Of a DNA stretch of 64,000 nt, positions 48,546-60,825 are shown piece after piece. Every line of letters starts with the position of its first letter. The first letter of the stretch is position 1. The translations under genes and the position numbers were made by a program. Source of the DNA: Artemisia argyi (lineage: Eukaryota; Streptophyta; Magnoliopsida; Asterales; Asteraceae); the NCBI GenBank assembly GCA_030686995.1, contig CM060709.1:271177913-271241912 (forward strand). Reading direction: 5' to 3'. A model generated the notes under the pieces. It searched no databases and had not been told where the DNA came from. It saw only the letters and a program-made list of their open reading frames with translations.

Positions 48546-51500
48546 AAAGGACGAAAAGTACGACCTGCATTTGGAAACAGACGAGAGCAAAAAAATTTGG
48601 AGTGTCGGATCCCCAATTTGAGTTGGGTTCCAATTGGTTAGTGCGAACAAGTTCTGGAGCCACTGAGACCTTAGGTGCATTCGTTTGAATGGTGGAAATT
48701 TCACTAGTAGATGCAATGGGCCTAGGTAAAGGACATTGGGTCTCTAAAGGGAAGGTTCTACCAGTTGGCTTCCATTCCTTAATAGGCACTACTTTAGAAT
48801 TAGTTATCCTAGTTAAAGGGCACTGTTCTCCTAAAGTGAATTTCCTTCCAGTGGGCTTCCATTGATAACCAACATTGGCAAACAGTTTACCTGTTGCTTT
48901 CCAAATTTGCTTACTTTGTTTAGCTCTCCAAACTTTCTTAACTGGGGTTTTGTTAAACGACTTCAGAAATTTCTCAACACATTTATCATGATTACTCGAA
49001 ATTATGCATTCATTACATGTTTTGCAACGTGAATTAGGTTGTGAATTATGACTCATTTTGCTCAAGTTGGACTTAATTTTCCTCATGTGGTCGTCTACTT
49101 TCTTTTTAGGAACACTTTTAGCAGGTGAAGTCCTATAATTCCTTCTATTTCTCTTTGGTTTAGACTCTATAGCTTTAGTGTTACTATTTACTCCTGTAGA
49201 CGGACTAATGGGAATTTTAGTCTTTTTCACTTCCGGTTGCTGAACATGTTTTGATGTGTTGGGATCTGAAGTTTCCAAGGGTACCTCAAAGGTAACATGC
49301 TTGTTCTTAGTCATAGATGATGATGCAGTAGACCTATCTCGCTTGCTATCAATTTTAGGACATGTACCAATAGCATATTCTAAGAGTTCCTGAGATCTAT
49401 TAGTGAGAAAGCAGGCACCTACAATAGCATCATCAAGTGGTTTTGCTATCCTATCCTCTTCAATGGTTTCACGAAGCAAATCAAGGCATTCCTTAAGATG
49501 TTTAAGATAGTCACTATGAACCAACTTATTATTCCTAAGGGGAAGAGGAATATACACAGCATCACAAGCATACTTCTTACAAGCAGAAACCTTTTGAACA
49601 ATATTATCACAATTGATGATTGGCATTTTCCCTTTTGCCAGAGTCTTTAGATTCTCAATCTCTTTAAGCAAAGAAGTTATCTTTTCATTGTTTATATCAC
49701 GTGTGATCTTAATTGAATCGTATAACTCTTTGTAATGTTGTTTGACTTTTGAATTTTCAGCACGAAACCAATCATTTTCATGTTGCAATTTATTGATGGT
49801 ATCATGAAATTGAAAATTCTGAGAATCTATAGACTGTGGTTTTTGGGTGCCAATCACATCACACTTGTTTGACTTCAATTGGGCAATTTGGACCCTCAGG
49901 TTCCGAATCGTGTTAGTGTGAGCTTGAATCTTTTCATCACGTTTGGCTAATTCAAAATATGCATCAAATTCAGGAGCATCCGAAGATGTCTTGGCATTTG
50001 AGATTTTAGTACTTTCTTCTAAATGTTGACACTTTAATTGCAAATTAAGATTATCAACCTCTAGTTTTGACAAATGTCTGACCATGTTATCATGGTCATC
50101 GTTTTGAATTTTCTCACGCAATTTTAAATTCTCCCCCTCAAGCTCAACAACACGATTCTGGAGAGCGGTCAATGCAATAGACATCTCATGAAATTGGCAG
50201 GCAGATAACGTAGAATCAGTAGCAGTATAAAATACGTCCTGAGCAACTCATTTAGTAATCAAATTCTCATTCATGATGAGAATATTTTTCCTCGCAACTT
50301 CACTGCATTTAAGATCAATTGCCAATTGTTTACCCTCATTTTCCACATCTTTAAAAACCTTTTTCATTTGAGTCACATCATCATTAATGGTATTTTTAAG
50401 GCCTTCAAAATGTTCTTTGAGAAGTTTGAAAAATGGCATGACTTCAGTTAGGTAACATTGTTTTGTTTGCTCAAAACCCCTTTCCCCTTTTGTAATCCCT
50501 GTAGGTGTAATTCTTATTTTACAGGTTTTCTCAAAGTCATTGAACAATTGACCTAGCACATACAGCCCAATTAGAGTATTACATTGTGTGGGAAGAGTGA
50601 AAGGTACAAGGTGCCTAGGTGTGTTCAGGGGGTAAGCAGTTGGGTGAGCAATTCTAAACATAGTGCGTGTGTTACCTACAACTCTTTCAGCTTTCATTTT
50701 TTCTATGTCTATGTTCCAGAAGACTTGCTCTGGAGTAAATTTCTTTTGTGGGACAAAGACAGCTAATTGAGTATCTTCAGAGTAATCATAATTGTACAAG
50801 ATTTTATTAGCTATGAACAGGGGATCCTTTAATTTCTCAGCTAGTTTTTCTCTAGTTCTATCTTCTATCTCATTGCCCTCATCATCGGATGTAGCATCAG
50901 GAGGGGCATGATTAGGCTCAAGCATAATGTTTGCATCATATAATGCCGGTTGTGCACCTATACCGCTTCTAAGGAAATTAGCTTTTGGCTTAGTAGAATC
51001 CTTCTCACTATGATCATCACTCAACTTCCTATGTTTATGCATCATTTGAGCAGTTTGAATGGTTTGGTCTTGCGTGTATAACTTATCCTCAAGTTTATTT
51101 TTTAGGATTTTAAGACTAGAGAAATCATTTAGGAGTTTTGTTTCCTTTTCTTTGAACTCATGTTTGAGTGTGTTTAAACCTTTTTGAATATCTTGTTTTT
51201 GTTTAACAGTTTGATCCAGTTGTTTTTGCAAAGATTGTAACTCCTTTTTCAATGTTTCTCGCTTAAGATTATTTTCAGATATATATGCACGCATTTGCCA
51301 TTCCATGTTCTGCTCACGTCCAGTGAGTTCAAATCTAGCACGTTGTTCGTACATAGCCACTTGATCCTTAAGGATATTAAATCTAGTGGTCAAGGAGTCA
51401 TCAGGGTTATAGGCAGTGTACTCATGCACGACACAATCATCTTTTAAAACAGAAGATGCACTACATTGTACAACAGACACTTCATTGTGTTTCATATGTT

Positions 51501-52302
51501 GTTCACATGGGTCAACATTACTATTTCCCATGTCAACGACATCTGAATCGACATTGTTTGTCGTTTGTACTTTGTTAGGAATCTTTTGTTCATCAACAAT
51601 GTTACACAGTTCGAGTACCTTAGCACATGACACATGTTCTTTTACCGGTCTGATATCTGCATCCACATCACGTGTAAGAGTCATTGAACTGTTCGTTGTG
51701 TCAAGCTTTTCAGTCTCTAATCCTCTGCCTTCGATGATAACTGACCCAGCATTCGATGCTTTGCCCGAATCCACACTACCATCACATGGTTGCACCCGAC
51801 ATGCCATCACTTTGTCTTCATACTTGTGCTCGTGCTTTGCTCTTTCCATAATGTACTCCTTCACATTACCCATGAGTTGGAGTAGTGTGACTCTGAACAC
51901 GTCAACTTCAATACCCGTATGAGTGGCAAAGCTCTTTTTCGTCATTTGACTCTCATGATCATACTCCTCAGTGAATCGTGAATCAATGAACGCTTAGAGT
52001 TGGTTGTTGATCACACAGAATGCAGCCATAGATCTATCTTCAGAAAATTCACCCTTTTCAAGTTGTTGTTGAAGTTGATCTAAGTGTAGCGTCATTTTGA
52101 CTGTGAAAGTCTCAACATTTTGACCAAAGAGTGTTGCGAATGCACGATTGAAACCTCCCAAGTATCCAGGTTTTGCAAAGAGAACCTTGAGATGTGAATG
52201 GAGTGATCGAAAACATTCAATGCGACTATTCTTTGCATTATCGGGCAATTTAATTGGCTGATGAAGCACATTATCATTAGAATTTGAGCACGAAGGTTCC
52301 AT
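48544..52302 (-). pseudogene. Element D long Gag-like polyprotein (about 1250 codons, two stops)
   Basis: A single minus-strand frame from ATG at 52302 down to 48544, interrupted only by TAA at 51994-51996 and TGA at 50248-50250. The N-terminal part holds the Gag-like region (LDQLQQQLEKGEF). Long helical, coiled-coil-prone stretches follow (about 51350-51050, 50180-49690). A conserved block FWNIDIEKMKAE, then KTCKIRITPTGITKGERGFE lies near 50700-50460. Towards the end come a single CXXC..H..C-like unit (CKTCNECIISSNHDKC near 49010) and two WKPTGR repeats (48880-48760). Past WGSDTPNFF (48600) the frame shifts and runs into the protease. From memory this domain set marks a large copia family of Anthemideae. 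The protein should package element RNA; the coiled coils suggest oligomerisation. Confidence 0.82.
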
Positions 52303-53187
52303 AGCAGTGATTGTATGTTATTTAGTCGTAATTTGGTTAGGTTGATGCAAGTAGTTACGGTGAAATTTTTGGTCAGAAAACTTAAAACCTCAATAACTTC
52401 ACTCCGGAGGTGATTTGGGCCTCGAAAAATTCGTTTTACGACTTTGTGGTGAAACCTTACAATATTCAGCCTGTTCCGGACGTTTTGACAGCTATTTCGC
52501 TGAAAACGGAGTTACGGTTCAAAAGTTATGACCGTTTGAAGTTTCGACATGAAAAGTCAACTATGGTCAAACAGAGTTAACTGCAGGACCAGGCAAGGTA
52601 ACCGCAGGAAAGGTAACCACAAGGTGAGTTAACCACAAGGTGAGATAACCGCAAGAAGTGACTAACCGCAGGGAGTAACTAACCGCAGGGAGCAACTAAC
52701 CGTAGGGAGCAACTAACCGCAGGTAGCAACTAACCGCAGGGAGTTAACCGCAGGAGAGATAACCACAAAGATTTAACCGCAAACCACTTAATCACAGAAA
52801 GCTAACCATAATGAGCTAACCGCAGACCACTTAACCGCAGAAAGCTAACCACAATGAGCTAACCGCAGACCACTTAACCGCAGAAAGCTAACCACAATGA
52901 ACTAACCGCAGACCACTTAACCGCAAGAGCTAATCGCAGCATACAAAAATCCAAATCTGTCACTTTCCTTGCGATTTTTTTGTATTCCCAAAATAGTAAT
53001 CGCAGCAAACTAACCGCAGAAATCAGAAACTAAACGCAGATAAGCAATGCAACAGTAGACTTAACCGCAACTATGAAATACGCCCAAAATCAAGTCCAAA
53101 CTTCAAATAGATTAAAAATATGGTATAGCCAACTGAAACACAATGTTCAACTAACACCTATGATCATAAAAGTACATCACTAACATG
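52303..53187 (-). other. Element D upstream region and D/B junction zone
   Basis: No gene. It includes D's leader sequence, the TAACCGCA array (separate entry) and the unresolved junction with element B. No initiator-Met primer site or second copy of the D LTR occurs here. Confidence 0.55.
52590..52945. repeat. TAACCGCA tandem array
   Basis: More than twenty copies of TAACCGCA or one-base variants. Two sub-arrays: about five units of 16-17 bp built on CAACTAACCGCAGGGAG (52660-52745), and about three units of 42-43 bp built on CTTAACCGCAGAAAG, CTAACCACAATGAG and CTAACCGCAGACCA (52780-52925). A few loose copies continue to 53070. Confidence 0.9.
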
Positions 53188-55020
53188 TCAAATAACACAA
53201 GAAAGATCAAACCATGATGTTTTCAAAGAAAACTCTTCTAACTCACAAAAACTACACAAAACCACACCAAATCCGATTCTACAAGGCCCTAAGATGAAAC
53301 CTTCATCAAGTTGTTTCTTCTTTTCTTTTGTTTCTCCTCCCGTTACTTGGATTTGAAATACATGGCATCCTTTGCTTATGTATTTCATCGTCTTGGCGTA
53401 CGAAATAATATTGAACGAAGTTTTAGGTTTATCACCTTGGATGATTAAGGTTTCACCGTCGAATGGAATTTGGATGATTTTCTCGTCACAAATTATTCTG
53501 GCACGGTGTGTAGATAACCAATCCATACCAATGATGACATCAAAACTTCCTAATTGGATGGGCATAAGATTGATAGGGAAAGATTCATTTAGAAGGGTTA
53601 AGGTGCAATTTTTGATTAGGGTATTGGTACTTATAATATTTCCATCTGCTAATTCTATTTCATAGATAGTATCTAATTCTACAGGAGTAATATTTAGAAT
53701 TGCGGCAAACGAAGTAGACACAAAACTTTTATCTGCTCCTGAATCAAATAATATCTTAGCATCTTGTTGATTTAATAGGAACGCACCCGTAACAACATCA
53801 AAATTCTGCGTTGTGTTCCCATCACCAAGTACATACGCTCTTCCTCGGGCAACATTATTGGCAATTTTCGGACATTGAGTTCTGTAATGTCCAACCTCAC
53901 CACAACCATGGCACTTTACTGCTATCGGTTGTGTGTTGGCTCCAGTCGCTCGACAGTCCCTTGTCATGTGACCAATTCTTCTACAGTTGCCACAAGCAGC
54001 CTTACATGCTCCAGTATGATGCATGTTGCACTTGTTACATGGGGGTAGAGTTCCGGCATAACCTTTACTTTCTGCAGGCACTGCTGCATAAGCTCTGGTA
54101 GCTTCTTGTCGACGATTTTGTTGCTGATGATGATTACTACGGTTCTGTTGTTGATCTCTGTTGCGGTTGCTGCTTTGATTGTTGTTGTTGTTGTAGCTCC
54201 GGTTACCAATGTAACTGTTGTTGTAGCTGCGGTTGTTGCTATTGTTATTCCCACGGTTGTCAGCACTTCTCTTATGCTCATTGATCACGGAGGTAGAACC
54301 TCTTTTGATCACCCGGGTTAACAATCTCTGTGCAAGTCCCATAGCTTCTTCTACTGTCTTTGGGTTCGATGCGGTAACATCCCGTTCAATAGATGGTGGC
54401 AGTCCTTCCACATATTTCTCCAATGCATGTTCAACATCGAGTACTATTGTTGGTCACAGCACCGACAACTCCAGAAACTTTCTGTCGTATGTCTTCAGGT
54501 CATTGTACCTTACTACTAGCTGATGAAATTCATCCTCTAGTTTTCTGATTTCCGTTCTTGGACAATACTTTTTAAGCATTTTATTCTTCAACTCATTCCA
54601 GGAAAGTTTGAAAGCTTCATCCGGACCCATAGCATTCGCAGTAGTGTTCCACCACGATAGTGCTTCTCCTTGAAGAGTTCCTGTAGCAAAGGTAACTTTG
54701 CTATTCTCAGAACAACCACTCCTCTTAAAGACTGTCTCAGTATGCTCAAACAAATGGGCCATTTCAGTCACTCCTTCAATTCCTTTGAAGTTTGTTGGCT
54801 TGCAAGTCATGAAGTCCTTGTAAGTACAATTACGAGGAGTAGACGTATTAGCTTCACGATTTGCACCATTGATATTATTCAAACGATCCGCTTCACGAGC
54901 TGTAGATATTCCCTCAGCAATCATTCTTTGAACCTCAGTGGGGGTCATGATCACTTCCGGGTTGGAGTTTTCGCTACTTGCATGCTCCGTTTTTCTATTG
55001 ATAATACAAAAATATAGCAT
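53188..55020 (-). pseudogene. Element B Gag-protease, truncated, one internal stop
   Basis: One minus-strand frame from 55020 to 53188 with a TGA at 54454-54456. N-terminal retrotransposon Gag domain: CTYKDFMTCKPTNFKG, ALSWWNTTANAMG, then EKYVEGLPPSIERDV. An Asn/Gln-rich linker (about 54280-54110) leads to cysteine modules CNKCNMHHTGAC, CGNCRRIGHMTRDC and the canonical knuckle CHGCGEVGHYRTQC. The aspartic protease has LFDSGADKSFVS at about 53735-53770 and DVIIGMDWLSTH. After KYISKGCHVFQIQVT the expected entry into RT is replaced by unrelated sequence from about 53310, so the frame ends in run-on codons. Gag assembles particles and the protease processes it; this copy lacks all enzymes downstream. 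Confidence 0.87.
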
Positions 55021-55390
55021 TTATAATTTTAAACAAAAAATTTGTTTAAAGGATCTTGTGAAGTAGGGAAATGAATATTTATGAGTCTTAACAATAATTG
55101 GGCACCATATGTAGTTTTTATTTCGATACAACAGTCATAATCATTCCGATATGTTAGATGCATTTATTATACACATGAACAACCATAAGCATAAATTAAC
55201 ATTTGTATATAGTAATATCACAACCAACAGCATAACATTAATAACTTGATCAGTTGAGTTGTCATAACAAAACGATACAAGATTCTTTATTAATTGCCAC
55301 ATGCGGCAGGCTTAGATGCCTTATTACTAGTACAAATACTAACTGCCTCTAATGATTAGGTATGTCCACATGTCCTCCCATCTCTAAGAT

Positions 55391-56167
55391 CTAAGTTCGG
55401 AGCTCCTGCATCTCGGCATGATGTTGAATCTGCATATCTCCTACAAGGTTTTCCAATGTATCAGCTCTTCGGTGTGCAAGCTGGGCTTCCCAAGTACGGT
55501 TCTGTCCCTCTCTTCGCAATGATATCGCGAAAGAACGTGTCTCAGAGATATCCGAATGTATCTGAGCTAACCCCTGCTGCAACTCTATCCTATTGGCTAT
55601 AAGGTTATGTAAGGTGTTGTGGATAGTATCTGAATGATCGAAGGATGAATAATCAATCATCTGAAGAAGTGAGTCTATCTGATCTTCGTGATGCTCCAAA
55701 CGCGTCACTACTACATAAGGTGAAAGGGTAGAGGAAATTACCATCCTAGCACTCTCGCCAGTTTCATTGATATGAGCTGGGGGAGTAAAACCAGGAGGAT
55801 AGGGTAATGATGGTGAAAGTGGAGGAATAGAATCGGAAATACGAAGTCGGCTGGATGTAGGTATATCCTCTTCAGGAATTTGTTCTCTAGGGTGAAAAGT
55901 ATATGGGTAAGTTTGGCTAAAAAGATTGAATAGGTGATCGGGTGCATATGAATTGAATTCATGACGTGGTAATGGTGTATGTGTCGGTAAAACAAAAGCA
56001 TCGGGATTTTCAGGCGTTGTAACAATTTCGTCTTGCTCAAAGGGTTCTGTTTCTTGGGAAACAGCGTCAGGTACAAAAGTAGAACGATAAACAGGCGAAG
56101 TAACGGACGCGATGGAAATATCAGAGTCGGAGTCTGACATACTCATATTGAAATAATACTGTAACAA
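55391..56167 (-). CDS. Element B upstream ORF, 258 aa
   Basis: First ORF after the primer site (about 210 bp into the interior); an internal ATG (MSMSDSDSD) seven codons in may be the real start. The N-terminal 150 residues are acidic, Ser/Pro-rich and look disordered; the last 90 (RLEHHEDQIDSLLQMI onwards, RREGQNRTWEAQLAHRR) look helical and coiled-coil-like. It is out of frame with the Gag ORF that starts 370 bp later, across an AT-rich gap that could be an intron or spacer. Probably the N-terminal part of the element's Gag; no enzymatic motif seen. Confidence 0.6.
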   Translation of the reverse strand: MLQYYFNMSMSDSDSDISIASVTSPVYRSTFVPDAVSQETEPFEQDEIVTTPENPDAFVLPTHTPLPRHEFNSYAPDHLFNLFSQTYPYTFHPREQIPEEDIPTSSRLRISDSIPPLSPSLPYPPGFTPPAHINETGESARMVISSTLSPYVVVTRLEHHEDQIDSLLQMIDYSSFDHSDTIHNTLHNLIANRIELQQGLAQIHSDISETRSFAISLRREGQNRTWEAQLAHRRADTLENLVGDMQIQHHAEMQELRT

Positions 56168-56376
56168 TTCATAAATAGTGCAGAATAAGAATTTATTGTC
56201 GTCAAAGAATACAAAATTCTAACATATCAAGATCAAAATATCATAGTTTAATGATTAACTTACTGAATGGTAGCAAACAGGTACGGCAGGCAAAAATTTA
56301 TATGGTGTAAATTTAATTTATTTGAAAGTGTGGTTATAGTTCAATGTTTGAAAACATTTGGTTCTCTATAACTATG

Positions 56377-56388
56377 GCTCTGATACCA
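56377..56388 (-). other. Element B primer binding site (initiator Met tRNA)
   Basis: Minus-strand TGGTATCAGAGC, three bases from the 5' LTR, is the exact canonical complement of the initiator-Met tRNA 3' end. Confidence 0.92.
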
Positions 56389-56391
56389 ATC

Positions 56392-59300
56392 TGTAATACC
56401 CCTTAATTTGAAATGCGGCAGCGGAATAGTAATTAGGGTGTTATGGTGAGGATCGAAGTCATAATGATAGAAAACGGTTCGAAAGAGACGTTTTAAAACA
56501 TAATTTCATTTATAAAAATTCAACTACAAGAGGTCCTTATCAGAGTATTATAAAAGTCTTGATGTTTTGAACTAAATCAAACATCTTTTATTTTACACCA
56601 TTATTGAAATAAAGTAAACAAGTTTTGAAGATTTTGCCGCCCGTTCCATGCTTGCTTCCCCTGCTAAATACCTGAGATACATGCTTAAAAGTCAACAAAA
56701 ATGTTGAGTGATATCATAGAGTTTGAATTTAATAATCATTTTGATACACAAGTAAGATTGTATTGGAAAATACAATCAGTTTGAAAATATTGATATTGCA
56801 GTTTATATATTGCTCTAAGTCTCATGACACGCAAACGTTAACAAATACCGTAAAAACGAAGGTGTTTATCAAATCAATGATAATTTTGCCCTCGTGTAAT
56901 AGGTGATTTGCCAATTCCTATTTTTACTCAAATATAATTATCACGACTAATACGACTAACCACATGCATAATGGCATTCCATCAAGTATTAATGGGACAG
57001 GCTGTCAAACCTTAAATAGATCTATTCATTATATTCGCGTTCACATACAGTGATTAATGGCTCATGATTAAGGGTCTTTTGGCAATAGCTAAATTAGGCA
57101 TATATCAAGTCAGGAAGCATACAGAAAAATACTTGCGATCTGTTTATAACATGTATCCCCCTCACAGAGTTTTGAAAATAAGTAAATGTGAGGCTATGAC
57201 TCACCTTAGATTGATACTGAAATGAAGAAAATAAAGTCGGACGAATTTATGATAACGGTTTCGAAACACAACCTGATAAATAAATTTATCTGAGAACTTG
57301 ACCAAATACTATTTGGTAAATACGAAAGAATAACGAATAATAAATATTCGTTATGACGAATAAGTGATGTGCAGTGTAATTCTTGTGATATGCATGATAT
57401 GACAAAATATGATTTTTAAATTATCCATCGAAGTTTTACCTTTTTAATCGTAAGTAAAATATTAACTTTTTAAATACCATTATATATATTCTTAACGTTA
57501 CGTTAAATAATATATATATAAATAAAAATAAAGTTTAAATGTAATATAAAATAAATTTACGAAAATAGAAAATAAATAAGAATGATAAATAAATTATGTT
57601 TAGTCTTTGTCTCCTTTTCCAATTTTACCATTTTTACTCTAACGATATCTGCATTACACCGTTAGTCCTTTTTATAATAAATTCAACTATAGTCCTCTAC
57701 TTTGTCCAAAAATCAATACTAAGCTTAGAATATTAAATTTCATCAATTTTTACCCTTAAGTTTCTGTTTTTACAGGTTTAGTCCTTTCTTTCCAATATTT
57801 ACACTTTTAGTCCCTCTAGGTGTCGTCGCGTTACATTTTTAGTCCAAAATTACAAAAATAATTATAAAAATTTTCTAAAATTTTCCAAGGCTTATTAAGT
57901 AAGTAATAAGCTGATTTCAACAGCTTATTTATTTAAAAGCTTATTTTTTTAGCTTATGGGCCCTTAACGAGACATATCAAGGCCCGTTAAGAGTTTTGAA
58001 GACGAGGGCATGAAAAATGTTTTGGGCTTGGCTTTAGGCTATTTTTATGATTCTAAAAACATTTCATATGGGCCCAGTGGGCTTACGGATTTTAAATTCT
58101 TATTGGGCTTAAATTGAGCCCACTCGACAAACATAAGGTTTTTATTATTAAGTTTGGATTTGAAAAACTGTTTTGTGTCGATTCAAATTGGGTCGATTGT
58201 GGTGTCAAAACGTGAATATTTTTACAAGTCGTGTAAATGAAATTGATAGTTTTCTAGGTGGTCTATGGAGTCGTGAAATAATATTGTACTCTTGTTAAAT
58301 GAAATTCAAAGTTATACGCAGGATTTGTAGCATGTTTGAACCAGTTATATATTTTGAAAACTTGCAAATTTTACTAAGTGTTATAATAATTTTTCATACG
58401 ATGGATATGGTTTGAAATGGGTTTGTGAAATGCATGTAACGTTTAAACCAAAGTGAACTTGGTGTGCTACGTGACTCCTAGGCCTTCCAAGATAGAGGCT
58501 AGTCACGATTCGTGTACAAAATAACAATATTTACGTGAAATATGAGTGCAAAATGATATACGATCTACATAAAATATATATGGTGCATGATATAAAATTA
58601 ACGTGTGATATGGAATGAAAATGAGTAGAAAAGACTTACAAACACCTTAGAGGTGATAGAGAGTCGAGTGTGATAAAATGAAATACAAGGAAATCACGTT
58701 TCACAATATAACCCAAACGTTATATATAAATCAAACCCGATATTCCCTTCCTTGCTTCCAAACAATAATACAATCGACTTCTGGTCTTGTAAGAATAATT
58801 TAGAGGACGAAATCACTAGGTGAAAGAGTATGAGATAGGTAATTGAATGGTGCATGCATGTACGTTATATATTACTTGAATATATAACACGTAAGTGAGA
58901 AAGTTTCAAAGAAAACTTCACGTACTATTTGCATGTCAGGGAAACTAGCTCCTACGTGAATTTTATAATGCTATACAAGTGAATGTGAGAGCATGATTTA
59001 TGGGAAATGTTGTGGTGATTCACATGTATGTCGACCAAGTATATATTTGTATATACGATTTACTAAATCGCATGCTACTTGTTTATACTTGATCATCTTC
59101 GACATTTGAACACAAAATCATCTTAGGAATATTATTAGGAACAATTAGAAACAAACGGGAATCAAAACGGTTGAGTTTTGAATAATTTACAAATCGATTT
59201 GGTTTTGTAAGGGTCGAACACTTTGCCTCTTAAAACCGTATCAAACGTCGTCCAATGATCTTGGAATTTGACACACTATTATTTGGCTAGGTGTTTAACG

Positions 59301-59751
59301 AGATGGTGTAAAAATATTGGGGGGTCGTGTGTAGAAAACGAGATTAAACGAAGCGTTTTGGGGGGTGCTTGAACTAGTCGATCGGATGAAAATTTAAGAA
59401 TTTGGATTTTGGGCTTTTTTTGTTGGGCTTAGGAATAGTAACGAGGGTTGGGCTAAAAATAATTAAGGGTCCGTTTAGTTAATTAAGTGTAATTAAGGAT
59501 TTTAATTATATTTAGGAAATATAGTTAGGATTAGGAAATATGTTTAGGATTAAATGTAAAGTTTAGGTTTCAAGTAACGTGTCGAGGATTAATTCCGTCA
59601 TTTCGTGAATTATATTATTTTGTGATAATCGTCAAAATAATATAATAAGAAAAATTTCAATTTTTTCTGTAAAATGGGAATTAGTAACGATAACGAAGGA
59701 TTGTTTATTTATTAACGATTTAATTACAAGAAATTTTTACAGGGTTCTACA
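56392..59751 (-). repeat. Element B 5' LTR, complete
   Basis: 3360 bp, TGTAATACCCC at the left and TTCTACA at the right, followed by the target duplication CTATC (59752-59756). The region 59062-59751 has no counterpart in the truncated 3' LTR. Confidence 0.9.
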
Positions 59752-59756
59752 CTATC

Positions 59757-59798
59757 CGTTGGGGTGTGTTATTTTGGAACGTTGGGAGCACAAGAAAT

Positions 59799-59846
<48 letters not shown>

Positions 59847-60621
59847 ATATATATAAGGATGGTTTATGTGTTTTGATAGGATTTGGTTGATAGAGATATG
59901 GAAGAAAGTGTCTGCACTTTATGTTGGAGGCGTGTATTATGAGGAGTGTTTTTAGGGTTAGTGCCATTTTATAACCCTAATTTTTATGGGCTTATCAGAT
60001 TTTTGTGTCAATATGGGCTAAACGATTTTAAATGTAATTGGGCTAAAGCTGGTATTTTTGAACTTTACTGGATTAATGGGTTGTGATAGTTTGGTTAATT
60101 AAATGGTTGTTGGGATAATTTTTGACTTCATCATTGGACTAAACGAGAATTCGCTATTGTCAAAAAAACGTGTGTACGCGGAGAAATATGGATGGCCTGC
60201 CGATTTTTAGATAATTATGTATTTTTTTCCAAGTATTATGTAATGTCATTTTAATTATTAATGAAATATTTATGTTTTTATTAAATTGTTTAATTTAATT
60301 TATGAAAATAAAAAATAAAAAAATAAAATTAGTTGGGAGGTATGAAAAAGGCATGGTTGCCACTAAAAAGAGGTTGGGAGGTATGAAAAAAGTATGAATG
60401 AGGTTAAATGAGGTGGAATGATATTATTGGTGGATTTGGGAAGTATGATGATTTCGGAAGCATGACTGCCACCCTCCTAAAGAGGAGTTTTTTTTTTGGA
60501 CGGATTGAGTAACAGGTTTAGTAGTTAATTTTCTATATTGTAAAACTTAATGGCGTATTAAAATCTAAAGTGTGACTATAATGGCGTATTCAATTTTATT
60601 TATTTATTTTTAAAATAAACA
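59757..60621. other. Flanking DNA with A-run, no gene recognised
   Basis: Contains 42 consecutive A (59800-59841). The stretch GGAAGCATGACTGCCACC ending at 60472 is partly the reverse complement of GGTGGCAGTGG at 13443, just left of element B, hinting that B landed in a DNA transposon. No coding motif. Confidence 0.45.
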
Positions 60622-60622
60622 C

Positions 60623-60683
<61 letters not shown>
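60622..60683. repeat. (ATT)n microsatellite
   Basis: About 62 bp of ATT trinucleotide, interrupted by no other base. Confidence 0.97.
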
Positions 60684-60728
60684 TTTAATTTTTATCAACA
60701 CTATTAATATTAGTTAGATTCAAATTTC

Positions 60729-60824
60729 TCAGCCTCTTATTTACATTAAGATAGAATCAGATTCAGATATTTCAGTGGCGAATTAGATTCAGATTCAGAG
60801 CCCTTTAATAAGCAAACAACACTT
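60729..60824. mobile_element. Truncated copy of the 9677-10041 MITE family
   Basis: Shares TCAGCCTCTTA at the left and GATTCAGATTCA followed by CTTTAATAAGCAAACAACAC at the right with the MITE at 9677. The left terminal repeat and centre are missing. Confidence 0.5.
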
Positions 60825-60825
60825 G

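Larger units (their letters stand above)
30556..53100 (-). mobile_element. Element D: defective Ty1/copia, 5' LTR lost
   Basis: Minus-strand copia. Its 3' LTR (30556-30935) lies inside element C's LTR after AAAAC. Its interior runs from PPT (30936-30949) to Gag start (52302), interrupted by element F (33599-45629). Coding order on the minus strand is long Gag, protease, GAG-pre-integrase, part of integrase, a short RT start and the RNase H end. Protein texture closely resembles, from memory, a copia family very abundant in Tanacetum. No matching 5' LTR or primer site is found to the right, so the right boundary is uncertain (between about 52.5 and 53.3 kb). Confidence 0.82.

Noticed and set aside
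51416..51922. 168-aa plus-strand frame
   Set aside because: Antisense shadow of the element D Gag-like frame, which has the recognisable family motifs.
52590..52945. Regularly repeated array resembling a CRISPR array
   Set aside because: Units are short, variable and overlap in two periods with no unique spacers, in a plant genome beside a retrotransposon.
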